From NCBI GenBank assembly GCA_022072085.1, contig JAJVII010000057.1, positions 24,885 to 88,884 of the forward strand: 64,000 nt of DNA, written 5' to 3'. Below the pieces are notes generated by a model. It made no database searches. It was not told the origin of the DNA and saw only the letters and a list, made by a program, of their open reading frames with translations. Every line of letters begins with the position of its first letter. Position 1 is the stretch's first letter. The position numbers and the translations under genes are program-made. This DNA comes from Phycisphaerae bacterium (GTDB taxonomy: Bacteria > Planctomycetota > Phycisphaerae > JAJVII01). Shown one piece after another: positions 50,792-58,288 of this stretch.

Positions 50792-52117
50792 CTACTTGAT
50801 CGGCTCGCTTTGGCCCGGGTCCTTGCTGCCGTACTTCTCCAGCACGGGCTTGTTCCCGCAGACCAGGGCGTCGTCGATGCCGATCCGCGGCAGCCAGACG
50901 TCGGAGTATTCGCCGACCGACGTGCCCTCCAGCGGCAGGCCCAGGATCGACCGCAGTTCGTTGGCTCCGCTCTGGACGGCCTTCACGTCGGCCTCCTTGG
51001 CGTTGCGGTCGACGACCTGGCGAGAGAGATACTTCTGGGCCCACTCCCTGGAGACCTTGGGGCGGAGCTTGTCGGACGCGACGTTGCCGGTCGCCTCTTC
51101 CAGCTTGTCCGAGTCGTCCTCGATATCAGCGACCTTCATCTTCGTGTCGAACTCGAGGTAGTCGCCCTGGAGGTTGACCACGAACAGGTTGTTGTTGAGC
51201 ACGAAGCGTTTCGCCTGCGACGCGTTGTCCACGCCGTAGTAGTCGCCGAACGCCAGCACGTTCCATTCCGCGGTCACCCGCGTCGCGGCATCGACCTTCA
51301 GCCCCGAACCGCCGTGGGTCGCGCCCGGGTCGGGCTTGCTGGAGAACGCCGCGACATTGTGGCTGAACTTGAACTGCGGCATCCGCTCCAGTTCGTCGGG
51401 GTAAAACGCCGTGTGCAGGTAGAAACCGTAGCCCGTGTTGTTGCAGGCGATGTTGTTCTCGACGGTCACCTCGCTCTTCTCGCTGCCCCAGACCGAGATC
51501 GCCCCGTTGCCCGACGACGCCGTGTTCAGCACGACGCAGTTGCGCACGACGATGTCGCCCAGCTTGGTCACCGCAACCGAGATGCCGCCATACTCCGGCG
51601 TCGGGTTCTTGCCCGTCTTGGGGTCGGCCATCCGGACGATCTTTGAATCGGTCTTGTCGGCGTAGCGGTTGCGGTCGCCGTGATCGACGATCAGCCCGTC
51701 CACCACGACCTTGTGCCTGGCCCGCAGGTCGCGCCGCTTGCCCAGGTCGATCGACAGCCGGTAGCCCTGCACCCAGTTCTTAGTCGTGTTGCTGCCCGAC
51801 AGGATCGTCTTGTGCACGCCCCATGGGTCGCGCTTGGAGAAGTCGTCGGCGAAGCCGCCGTAGATTTCGACCGCCTTGTCGATCTGATCGCAGCCGTTGT
51901 CGCCCCGGCCGAGGTACGTCCCCTCGGCGATGAACACCCGGTCGCCATCGCCCAGCCGGCTGACGATGCTGCCCAGGTCCTTGACCGGTTTCTCCGCGGT
52001 CCCCGTCTTGCCCGCCCCGCGGGCAGCCGACACGTACCAGTCCCGCCCCCACGCCTGCGGCGCGACCCACGCGCACGCGTACGCCGCCGCGATCACCCAT
52101 GTCGCTTTCGCTTTCAT
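50792..52117 (-). CDS. Secreted right-handed parallel beta-helix protein
   Basis: 441 residues with a signal peptide ending at APQAWGRD. Repeats of the pectate-lyase-like beta-helix are visible: DGDRVFIAEGTYLG, HKVVVDGLIVDHGDRN, LGDIVVRNCVVLNTASS, EVTVENNIACNNTGYGFYLHT, FKFSHNVAAFSS, VTAEWNVLAFGD and FVLNNNLFVVN. The first strands (DWYVSAARGAGKTGTAEKP, PVKDLGSIVSRLGDGD) match the DUF1565-type N-terminus of such proteins. It probably binds or cleaves a polysaccharide. AGGAG lies 6 nt before the ATG. Divergent from the PfkB gene. Confidence 0.85.
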   Translation of the reverse strand: MKAKATWVIAAAYACAWVAPQAWGRDWYVSAARGAGKTGTAEKPVKDLGSIVSRLGDGDRVFIAEGTYLGRGDNGCDQIDKAVEIYGGFADDFSKRDPWGVHKTILSGSNTTKNWVQGYRLSIDLGKRRDLRARHKVVVDGLIVDHGDRNRYADKTDSKIVRMADPKTGKNPTPEYGGISVAVTKLGDIVVRNCVVLNTASSGNGAISVWGSEKSEVTVENNIACNNTGYGFYLHTAFYPDELERMPQFKFSHNVAAFSSKPDPGATHGGSGLKVDAATRVTAEWNVLAFGDYYGVDNASQAKRFVLNNNLFVVNLQGDYLEFDTKMKVADIEDDSDKLEEATGNVASDKLRPKVSREWAQKYLSRQVVDRNAKEADVKAVQSGANELRSILGLPLEGTSVGEYSDVWLPRIGIDDALVCGNKPVLEKYGSKDPGQSEPIK

Positions 52118-52302
52118 GGCCTGCTCCTTTCCTGTTTCGGTGCAGAGAATCGGTCAAAGAAGACGCGAGGTGCGTCGGCCCGGGTGTGCGGCTCAGAGAG
52201 GCATTTCTCGGAATTCTATGGACGCCATCTCCGTCGTTCCACCCATCGGCCGGGCCTTTTCGCCCGGACTCCCCCGCCTTACAATCCGACCGGGAGGTCG
52301 CC

Positions 52303-53451
52303 GTGGACGATCGCACCGATATTGTCGTCGCCGGGCACATCTGCCTGGACATCATCCCCGCCCTGCCGGCCGGCGCGGGGCTGGCCGACATGATCGTGCC
52401 CGGCCGCCTCACGGCCGTCGGGCCCGCGGTCACCTCTACCGGCGGCGCAGTCTCCAACACCGGGCTGGCGCTGCACCGGCTCGGCCTGCCCGTTCGGCTG
52501 ATGGGCAAGGTCGGCGACGACGCGATCGGCCGAACGATCCTCGACCTGCTCGCGCGCCGCGACGCGTCGCTGGCCGGCGGCATGATCGTGGCGACCGGCC
52601 AGGCCTCCAGCTACTCGATCGTGCTCAGCCCGCCGGGCGCCGACCGCGTGTTCCTGCACTGCCCCGGCGCCAACGACACCTTCAGCGCCCACGACATCAA
52701 CTACGCCGCCCTGGCCGGCGTGCGGCTGTTCCACTTCGGCTACCCGCCGATCATGCGCCGGATGCACGCCGACGGCGGCGGGTCGCTGGCGTCGATGTTC
52801 ACGCGCGTCAGGGAGTTGGGGGCGACGACCTCGCTGGACATGGCCGCGATCGACCCGCACTCGTCGGCGGCCCTGGTCGATTGGCCCGCCTTGCTGGCGC
52901 TGGTGCTGCCGTACGTCGACCTGTTTCTGCCCAGCATCGACGAGATGCTGGTCATGCTCGGCCGCGACGGGCCGCCCGTCACCGGCCGACTGCTTGGCGG
53001 CGTCGCCGCAAACCTGCTGGCAATGGGCCCAGCCGTCGTCGCGCTCAAGCTGGGCGACCAGGGGCTCTACCTCCGCACGTCGTCCGACCCGCGGCGGATT
53101 GCCCGGGCCGGCCTGCCGCCGTCGTGGGCCGGGCGGGAACTGCTGGCCCCCTGCTTCGCCGTCGAGGTCGCCGGCACAACCGGCGCCGGCGACTGCACGA
53201 TCGCCGGCCTGCTGGCGGCCGTCGTCCGCGGCATGGACCCGGGGCCCGCGCTGACGTTCGCGACGGCCGTGGGGGCGTGCTGCGTCGAGGCCCCCGACGC
53301 GACCAGCGGCGTGCCGACCTCCGATCGTGTGGCCGCACGGATCGCTGCGGGCTGGCCGAGGCAGCCGGTTACGCTTGACCTGGCCGGCTGGGAGGGAGAG
53401 GATGAATCGGGCCTGCGGACGGGGCCGGGGGACTCAACCGCGCGGAGGTGA
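52303..53451 (+). CDS. PfkB-family carbohydrate kinase
   Basis: 382 residues from a GTG at 52303, fixed by GGGAGG 5 nt upstream and a TACAAT at 52280-52285. Motifs: IVVAGHICLDIIPALP, TSTGGAVSNTGLALHRLG, MGKVGDDAIGRTI (PfkB signature 1 region) and VAGTTGAGDCTIAGLLAAV (signature 2, anion hole plus catalytic Asp). It phosphorylates a sugar or nucleoside. The adjacent lyxose-isomerase gene, 4 bp downstream, suggests a ketose substrate such as xylulose or fructose; this is inference. The C-terminal tail (GWEGEDESGLRTGPGD) is unusually acidic. Confidence 0.9.
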   Translation: MDDRTDIVVAGHICLDIIPALPAGAGLADMIVPGRLTAVGPAVTSTGGAVSNTGLALHRLGLPVRLMGKVGDDAIGRTILDLLARRDASLAGGMIVATGQASSYSIVLSPPGADRVFLHCPGANDTFSAHDINYAALAGVRLFHFGYPPIMRRMHADGGGSLASMFTRVRELGATTSLDMAAIDPHSSAALVDWPALLALVLPYVDLFLPSIDEMLVMLGRDGPPVTGRLLGGVAANLLAMGPAVVALKLGDQGLYLRTSSDPRRIARAGLPPSWAGRELLAPCFAVEVAGTTGAGDCTIAGLLAAVVRGMDPGPALTFATAVGACCVEAPDATSGVPTSDRVAARIAAGWPRQPVTLDLAGWEGEDESGLRTGPGDSTARR

Positions 53452-53455
53452 TCGC

Positions 53456-54004
53456 ATGGTGACATCGAGTCAGCTTCGGGCCGCACGCGAACGGGCCGCC
53501 AGCATGCTGGAACAGGTCGGCATCGCCCTGACGCCGCAGGAGCGGGAGACGATCGAGGTGGCCGACTTCGGCCTGGGCGACCTGGAACGCACCGGGCTGG
53601 AGATCGTGACCTACGTGAACACGGACCGCTACTGCGCGAAGGAACTCGTGCTCTTCCCGCGCCAGACCTGCCCGCAGCACCGCCACCCGTCGGTCGCCGG
53701 CGGGGCCGGTAAGATGGAGACCTTCCGCTGCCGGTGGGGCCGCGTGTGGCTCTACGTCCCCGGCCGGCCGGCGGCCAATCCCGCCTGTGCCCCGCCGCCC
53801 GGCAGCGAGCCGCACTACACCGTCTTCCACGAGATCGAGCTGAACCCCGGCGACCAGTACACCATCCCGCCGGACACGCCGCACTGGTTCGCCGCCGGCG
53901 ACCGCGGCGCGGTGGTCAGCGAGTTCTCCAGCACCAGCCGCGACGAGAGCGACATCTTCGCCGACCCACGCATCCAGCGAGTCCCCGATAGCACGAACGA
54001 TTGA
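53456..54004 (+). CDS. D-lyxose/D-mannose-type sugar isomerase (cupin)
   Basis: 182 residues from the ATG at 53456 (GGAGG 7 nt upstream, overlapping the kinase stop). The cupin metal site is seen in CPQHRHPSVAGGAGKMETFRC (two His plus Glu) and NPGDQYTIPPDTPHWFAAGD (third His). The region FHEIELNPG and the overall length fit the D-lyxose isomerase family. The product would interconvert D-lyxose/D-xylulose or D-mannose/D-fructose and feed the upstream PfkB kinase. The longer open frame upstream belongs to the kinase region and is not used. Confidence 0.88.
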   Translation: MVTSSQLRAARERAASMLEQVGIALTPQERETIEVADFGLGDLERTGLEIVTYVNTDRYCAKELVLFPRQTCPQHRHPSVAGGAGKMETFRCRWGRVWLYVPGRPAANPACAPPPGSEPHYTVFHEIELNPGDQYTIPPDTPHWFAAGDRGAVVSEFSSTSRDESDIFADPRIQRVPDSTND

Positions 54005-54049
54005 CGCGCAGCAAGTCTGTCGTTTACTGCATCCTGTATAGGAAATATT

Positions 54050-54155
54050 CACCACAGAGGCACAGAGACACCGAGAGGATGAGACCGAAAGCGTGAGGAA
54101 TCAGGACGGCATTCCTTCTCTTCTCGGCCTCTCTGTGCCTCTGAGCCTCGGTGGT
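54050..54155. repeat. CACAGAG-type intergenic inverted repeat
   Basis: The left arm CACCACAGAGGCACAGAG continues into ACACCGAGAGG (54050-54078). The right arm (about 54128-54155) has the complement CCTCTCTGTGCCTCTGAG then CCTCGGTGG. The two pair imperfectly around a 50-bp spacer. This is a version of the widespread ACCACAGAGGCACAGAG dispersed palindrome seen across many phyla. It sits between the lyxose isomerase gene and xerD, which converge, and may act as a bidirectional terminator. Confidence 0.65.
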
Positions 54156-54252
54156 TAATGAGGATTTCTCTTGATGGTTTCAATCAGCGTTTTGCCGCTA
54201 CCGTCAGGGAGCGCGGCAGAGACGAAGCCCCCGCCTCGCCCGCCGACCTCCC

Positions 54253-55260
54253 CTATGGCCGCGGGTGAAACTTGCGGTGGATTGACTTGAGCCGGTCGCT
54301 GTCGACGTGGGTGTAGATTTGCGTCGTGGCAACGTCCACGTGGCCGAGCATTTCCTGCACCGCCCGCAGGTCCGCGCCGCCGGCCAGCAGGTGCGTCGCG
54401 AAGCAGTGCCGCAGCGTGTGCGGGCTGATCCGTCCGCTCAGGCCGGAGTTGCGGGCGGCCCGTTTGACGATCCGCCATACGGCGGTGCGGTCGAGCGGGC
54501 GGCCGCGCGTCGAGAGGAAGAGCACGTCGCTGGGCTGGCCGGGGGCAGCCAGTTCCGCCAGCTTCGGCCGAAGCTGCTCCAGATACTCCTGCGCCGCGGC
54601 GATGGCCGGCCGACCGACCGGCACGACGCGTTCCTTGCTCCCTTTGCCCAGGCAGCGGAGGTAGCCGATCCGCAGGTTCACGTCGCCGACGCCGACGGTC
54701 GCAGCCTCGCTGGCCCGCAGGCCCGAGGCGTAGAGCAGCTCCAGCAGGGCCCGGTCGCGCAGGTAGAGCGGGTCCTCGCCGTCCAGCCCGCCCAGCAGCG
54801 ACACGGTCTGCTCGCGGCTGAGCACGTGCGGCAGCCGTTGCCAGCGGCGCGGGCTGTCCAGGGCGTCGGTGATGTCGCGCTTCACGCGGCCTTCCAGCAC
54901 GAGGTAGCGCAGGAACATCTTCACCGCGACCAGCGCCCGGCTGATCGAGCTGATCGCCAGCCCGTCGGTCTTGAGCTGCCGCAGATGGTTCTGCACGTCC
55001 AGCGGCGTGAGGGCGTCCAGCGCCCGGCCGGACAGGCTGAGGTGGGCCAGGAACCGCGTCAGGTCGCGGCGATAGGCGACGACGGTGTTGTCGGCCAGTG
55101 CGGCCTCGACCAGCAAGTAGTCCAGGAAGTCGGCCAGCCAGCGGGCCGCGCGGCGGTCGGACTCGGAGGCGCCCGGGCTGGAATGAGCGACGGCGTCGAT
55201 CATGCGAGGGTCCGAGAATGCTCCCCGGGCGCCGGCGGGATGCGGCGTCAGCCTGGCCAT
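54253..55260 (-). CDS. xerD: Tyrosine recombinase XerD
   Basis: 335 residues (about 316 if the ATG at 55203, MIDAVAHSS, is the start; neither has a strong SD). The SAM-like N-terminal domain (FLDYLLVEAALADNTVVAYRR) is followed by the catalytic domain with the full set: Arg in ASGLRASEA, Lys in GKGSKERVVP, HTLRHCFATHLL (His, Arg), LGHVDVATTQ (His) and the nucleophile Tyr in IYTHVD. Length and sequence fit the XerC/XerD class that resolves chromosome dimers at dif, rather than a phage integrase. No att or dif site was found. Confidence 0.92.
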   Translation of the reverse strand: MARLTPHPAGARGAFSDPRMIDAVAHSSPGASESDRRAARWLADFLDYLLVEAALADNTVVAYRRDLTRFLAHLSLSGRALDALTPLDVQNHLRQLKTDGLAISSISRALVAVKMFLRYLVLEGRVKRDITDALDSPRRWQRLPHVLSREQTVSLLGGLDGEDPLYLRDRALLELLYASGLRASEAATVGVGDVNLRIGYLRCLGKGSKERVVPVGRPAIAAAQEYLEQLRPKLAELAAPGQPSDVLFLSTRGRPLDRTAVWRIVKRAARNSGLSGRISPHTLRHCFATHLLAGGADLRAVQEMLGHVDVATTQIYTHVDSDRLKSIHRKFHPRP

Positions 55261-55276
55261 TCGCCCATTGCCCCGA

Positions 55277-55480
55277 TCAGCCGGCCTTGAGGACCGCCGC
55301 CGGAAGCACCGGCAGATGCGACGATTGTTGCCGCTCGATCACACGCTCAGCCAGCAACTGCGTGTGAAGCGGGCAGGCGTGATGCCGACCGAAGCAGTAT
55401 TGAAACGCCTGCTTGAGATTGTTCAGGCTCAGCCGCTGGGCACAACGACTGTCGGCTGAATCCAGGAACGGACAGGTCAT
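55277..55480 (-). CDS. Small Cys-rich protein
   Basis: 67 residues from the ATG at 55480 (GGAG 6 nt upstream). It begins MTCPFLDSADSRCAQRLSLN and continues QAFQYCFGRHHACPLHTQLL. Cysteines are spaced C-x9-C...C-x6-C with nearby His, suggesting a zinc or FeS site. I recall similar CPxLxxxDxRCxxxLSL...CxxxxxxCPxY proteins as small hypothetical proteins in planctomycetes, but no function is known. It lies 16 bp upstream of xerD's frame on the same strand, so the two may be co-transcribed. A perfect 7-bp GC hairpin (55492-55510) ends right at the SD. Confidence 0.7.
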   Translation of the reverse strand: MTCPFLDSADSRCAQRLSLNNLKQAFQYCFGRHHACPLHTQLLAERVIERQQSSHLPVLPAAVLKAG

Positions 55481-55491
55481 ACGAAACTCCA

Positions 55492-55510
55492 CCCCCGGTC
55501 GCGCCGGGGG
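55492..55510 (-). promoter_or_regulatory. Hairpin abutting the SD of the Cys-rich gene
   Basis: CCCCCGG-CGCGA-CCGGGGG on the minus strand, a 7-bp perfect stem whose 3' arm runs directly into TGGAG and the ATG 12 nt later. It could limit ribosome access or act as a processing stabiliser. It could equally be a terminator for the upstream lipoprotein gene. Confidence 0.35.
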
Positions 55511-55603
55511 AATGGCGATAGTAGGCCGCCGGGGCCGGCGACCCGACTTTGGAGTTATCGGTAATCGGGCGTTTTCTTCTTGAGGGGACCGGGGACCGGC
55601 GAC

Positions 55604-56167
55604 TCAGGGGGCTGAAGGCGGGGGCGGGGTCTCGGCTGCGGGCTGGGCGGCCTCCCAGCGTTTGCCCGACGTGCGAATCCACGCGACCAGGCCCTGCCCG
55701 ACTGCATCGCTCAACTCGGGCACGACGTTCTCGGAGTTGCTGGGCGTTCGGCCGACGATGTTGGCCTCGCCGACCAGCCGCACGCCGTCGTAGCAGCGGA
55801 ACCGCACGATGGCTTCGCTGACGGCGCCCAGCAGTTGGCCGGCGGTTGTCACAGTCTCCAGGTGCACGACGCTGCCGACCAGCCGCAGCGGCCGCTTGCC
55901 GCCGGCCAGTTCGCCGGCCGACTCCGCCTGGCTGCGGGCGTACTGCGTCAGCTTGCTCAGCCATTCCGGCGAGACGCGGTCGCCCAGGTCGCTGCCGATC
56001 GGATCGACGGTCACCGGCCCGGGCGTCGCGAGGGCCTCGATCTCCTGCACCTCGACGATGACGTAGGGCAGCGACGCCGCCTGTCCCGGACTGACGGCCT
56101 TGCCGTCGCAGCCGGTCCCCAGCGCCCCCAGCGTCAGCACGATGCCCAGCAGCAACACTCGCCTCAC
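55604..56167 (-). CDS. Lipoprotein of unknown function
   Basis: 187 residues from a GTG at 56167 (AGGGAG 7 nt upstream). Lipobox: LTLGALGTGC. The mature domain (LPYVIVEVQEIEALATPG, KRPLRLVGSVVHLETVTTA, SEAIVRFRCYDGVRLVGEANIVG, DAVGQGLVAWIR) has the alternating pattern of DUF4410/DUF3313-like small outer-membrane lipoproteins; this is resemblance only. It ends in a Pro-rich tail (AAETPPPPSAP). TAGAAT lies about 58 bp upstream, inside the end of the UvrC-like gene. Confidence 0.75.
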   Translation of the reverse strand: MRRVLLLGIVLTLGALGTGCDGKAVSPGQAASLPYVIVEVQEIEALATPGPVTVDPIGSDLGDRVSPEWLSKLTQYARSQAESAGELAGGKRPLRLVGSVVHLETVTTAGQLLGAVSEAIVRFRCYDGVRLVGEANIVGRTPSNSENVVPELSDAVGQGLVAWIRTSGKRWEAAQPAAETPPPPSAP

Positions 56168-56230
56168 GACCGAACTCCCTTCGACAGATGGATCGCTTCG
56201 ACCGCGGCCGGCCGCGGCTGCATGATTCTA

Positions 56231-57523
56231 TCACGCCGGCGGCGAATCAGCGGGCCCGGTCTGCAACGGATCGGCCTTTCGGCTGCGCCGCGTCGGCGGA
56301 AACGCCTCAGCCACCGCCGCCGCCAGTTCCGCCGTCGATTGCCCCTGGTAGCGAAGGAACAGGCCGCGGTCCTCTTCGCTCTTGAACTTAAACAGGTAGT
56401 CAGCCAGCAGACCGGCCTCGTCCGCGCGAGCCGCCGCGTCGGGCGGCGGAGCGACAAGCCGCGACCACGCCGCCAGCCCGCGGGCCGGGGCGCTGCGCAG
56501 CAGCCGCGGCCCCTCGCGCAGCCGCCCAGCCAGCGCCCGGAACGTCCGCAGCTCGGGCTTCTTGTGGCCCGGCTGGACGATGAGGAAGTCCAGCGCCTCG
56601 GCGTCGGAGAGCCAGCGGTGCTTGGGCGAGTCAAACTCCCGGCCGCGGGCCAGGTGGGCCTTGATGCGGGCCGCCAACTCGAAGTCCAGCGCCGCCGACG
56701 CCGCCGCCATCGCCGCCGCCCGCCCCCCCTGCCAGCGAGCCCGCTCAGCCGCGTCGGCGGCGAAGGCCATCGCCTCGGCTACGCGGCGGCGGTAGCCGGC
56801 CATCGGTTCGCTGCCGTCGCAGGGCGCGGGGCATCGGCCCATCTCCTTGTAGGCGCAGGCCGTCCCGCCCGGCGCCTGGGCGAGGATGTGCGGGTAGCGG
56901 CAGAGGTCGAACAGGTCCACGAGCAAATCGCACAGCCGGTTGGCCGCGTGCTTGTCGGGCAGCGGCCCGACCCGCCGACCCGCCGCCGGGTCGAACCGCG
57001 CGGTCATCGCGATCCGCGGGAACGGCTCCGCCGGGTCGGCGTGGACCATCCAGCAGTATCGCGGCCGGATCAGCCCGTGATAGCTTTGGGGGTAGAGCGC
57101 CCGGGCGATCCAGAGATACCACAGGTCGTTCTCGAAGGCGGAGTAAGTGGCCTTGAGGTGCAGTCGGCGGACGATCGGCCGAAGGTCCGCCCGCCTGGAC
57201 CGCCGCAGCCGGGCGTCATGCACCCCCTGCTTTTCCCCGCCGACCCCCGCCCCCCGATCACCGCCCCCCGCATCTTCCGTGATCGGCTCGCCGAGCCGCC
57301 GCCGCAGGATCGACCGCACGGCCAGCCCCGACGCCAGCAGCACCGGGCGGTCATCCTCGGTCGCCAGCAGGTAGACCGCGGGCTTGTCGGGCACGGCCCG
57401 GAGTTGGCCTTCCACAGCCGCCGCGTCGCCGGGGTCCAGCGGCAGGCAGAGGTCGAACAGCGTGCTCAGGTAGGCAGCCATGCGGCCATCATAAGGGATG
57501 TCCCGCGCGATGGGAAAGGACAT
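56231..57523 (-). CDS. UvrC-like protein with degenerate GIY-YIG domain
   Basis: Up to 430 residues (ATG at 57523); an ATG at 57481 (MAAYLSTLFDLCLP) is an alternative. The start of the fold reads KPAVYLLATEDDRPVLLASG, where UvrC has G-V/I-Y and Y-V-G, so both catalytic tyrosine motifs are partly lost. The middle is clearly UvrC-like: FPRIAMTARFD, RRVGPLPDKHAANRLCDLL, FDLCRYPHI, CAYKEMGRCPAPCDG and a UVR-type helix. The C-terminal endonuclease and HhH domains of UvrC are missing. Probably not a classical excinuclease subunit. Function unknown. Confidence 0.75.
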   Translation of the reverse strand: MSFPIARDIPYDGRMAAYLSTLFDLCLPLDPGDAAAVEGQLRAVPDKPAVYLLATEDDRPVLLASGLAVRSILRRRLGEPITEDAGGGDRGAGVGGEKQGVHDARLRRSRRADLRPIVRRLHLKATYSAFENDLWYLWIARALYPQSYHGLIRPRYCWMVHADPAEPFPRIAMTARFDPAAGRRVGPLPDKHAANRLCDLLVDLFDLCRYPHILAQAPGGTACAYKEMGRCPAPCDGSEPMAGYRRRVAEAMAFAADAAERARWQGGRAAAMAAASAALDFELAARIKAHLARGREFDSPKHRWLSDAEALDFLIVQPGHKKPELRTFRALAGRLREGPRLLRSAPARGLAAWSRLVAPPPDAAARADEAGLLADYLFKFKSEEDRGLFLRYQGQSTAELAAAVAEAFPPTRRSRKADPLQTGPADSPPA

Positions 57524-57543
57524 GCGGGCCGATGCCCAGAGGC

Positions 57544-57933
57544 TCAGTCGTCCACCAGTCCCAGTTCTTCGCGGATGGCTTGACGGAATCGTTGGCAGCG
57601 TCGTCCGGCGTCAAGGGCGGCCTCCCTCGTGGCGGACTCACCCGGATACCGGAAGGCAACGGCGAACTGGCTCAGATATGCCAAGTCTACGCGGGACCCG
57701 GTCAAGGCCGGCGTATCAGGAAGCAGCGGTTCCAGAAGGTTGACCAGATCATGCGTTCTCGAAAACGGAATACCGGCCCGAAGGAGAAGGGCCTTCAGAT
57801 ACTTCTCCGCGCATTGCTGGGCATGAAAGCACGCGCTGTCAGGGTTGGGGTCCTTCCGTGCGCGAATCTCGCGCCGCATGGTCGCGAAGTCCCCCTCAGC
57901 CTTGGCCACCCACTCAGAGACGATCCGCTTCAT
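57544..57933 (-). CDS. HEPN domain protein of a HEPN/MNT module
   Basis: 129 residues: VSEWVAKAEGDFATMRREI, FHAQQCAEKYLKALLL, and RTHDLVNLLEPLLP are the PF05168 HEPN signature. The RNase Rx4-6H motif of toxic HEPN proteins is not apparent (only RAGIPFSRTH), so nuclease activity is uncertain. Its ATG lies 20 bp inside the end of the MNT nucleotidyltransferase gene, the standard coupled arrangement of HEPN/MNT toxin-antitoxin or stress modules. Confidence 0.88.
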   Translation of the reverse strand: MKRIVSEWVAKAEGDFATMRREIRARKDPNPDSACFHAQQCAEKYLKALLLRAGIPFSRTHDLVNLLEPLLPDTPALTGSRVDLAYLSQFAVAFRYPGESATREAALDAGRRCQRFRQAIREELGLVDD

Positions 57934-58234
57934 ACAGCACCTTCCCGTGCTTGACGATGTTGCGGATGAAGGGATCGCCGATGGCGATTCGACGCCGAAC
58001 GGCTTGGGGAGTGCGAACCAGCAGGTCCGTCGGGAACGGCGGGCGGACCTTCAATCGCATCTCGACGGCCTTGTCGACCGGATGCCCCTTGAAGGGCATG
58101 ACCACCAGCAGGTCCACGTCGCTGTCGGCGTTCGCGCCACCGCTCGCATAGGACCCGAAGAGGATGATCCGCTCGGGCGAATACTCACGAGCGATCCGCC
58201 TGCCGATGGCCTTGATGTCCTTCAAGCTCACCAT
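57914..58234 (-). CDS. MNT-type minimal nucleotidyltransferase
   Basis: 106 residues with the Pol-beta-type motif IILFGSYASGGANADSDVDLLVV: GS, then D-x-D, both intact. In HEPN/MNT pairs the MNT protein can add AMP to the HEPN partner and neutralise it. The ATG at 58234 is followed by GTG; GAGG lies 9 nt upstream. A consensus TATAAT lies 24 bp upstream of the start. It overlaps the HEPN gene by 20 bp. Confidence 0.9.
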   Translation of the reverse strand: MVSLKDIKAIGRRIAREYSPERIILFGSYASGGANADSDVDLLVVMPFKGHPVDKAVEMRLKVRPPFPTDLLVRTPQAVRRRIAIGDPFIRNIVKHGKVLYEADRL

Positions 58235-58257
58235 ACGCGCCTGCCTCGCTCCTCCTG

Positions 58258-58263
58258 ATTATA
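58258..58263 (-). promoter_or_regulatory. TATAAT -10 of the HEPN/MNT pair
   Basis: A perfect TATAAT on the minus strand, followed by CAGGAGGAG. No good -35 is seen at 16-18 bp. The short distance to the ATG means a leader of only about 18 nt. Confidence 0.5.
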
Positions 58264-58288
58264 CCGCGGCGGCCCCGCCTTTCGGCAG

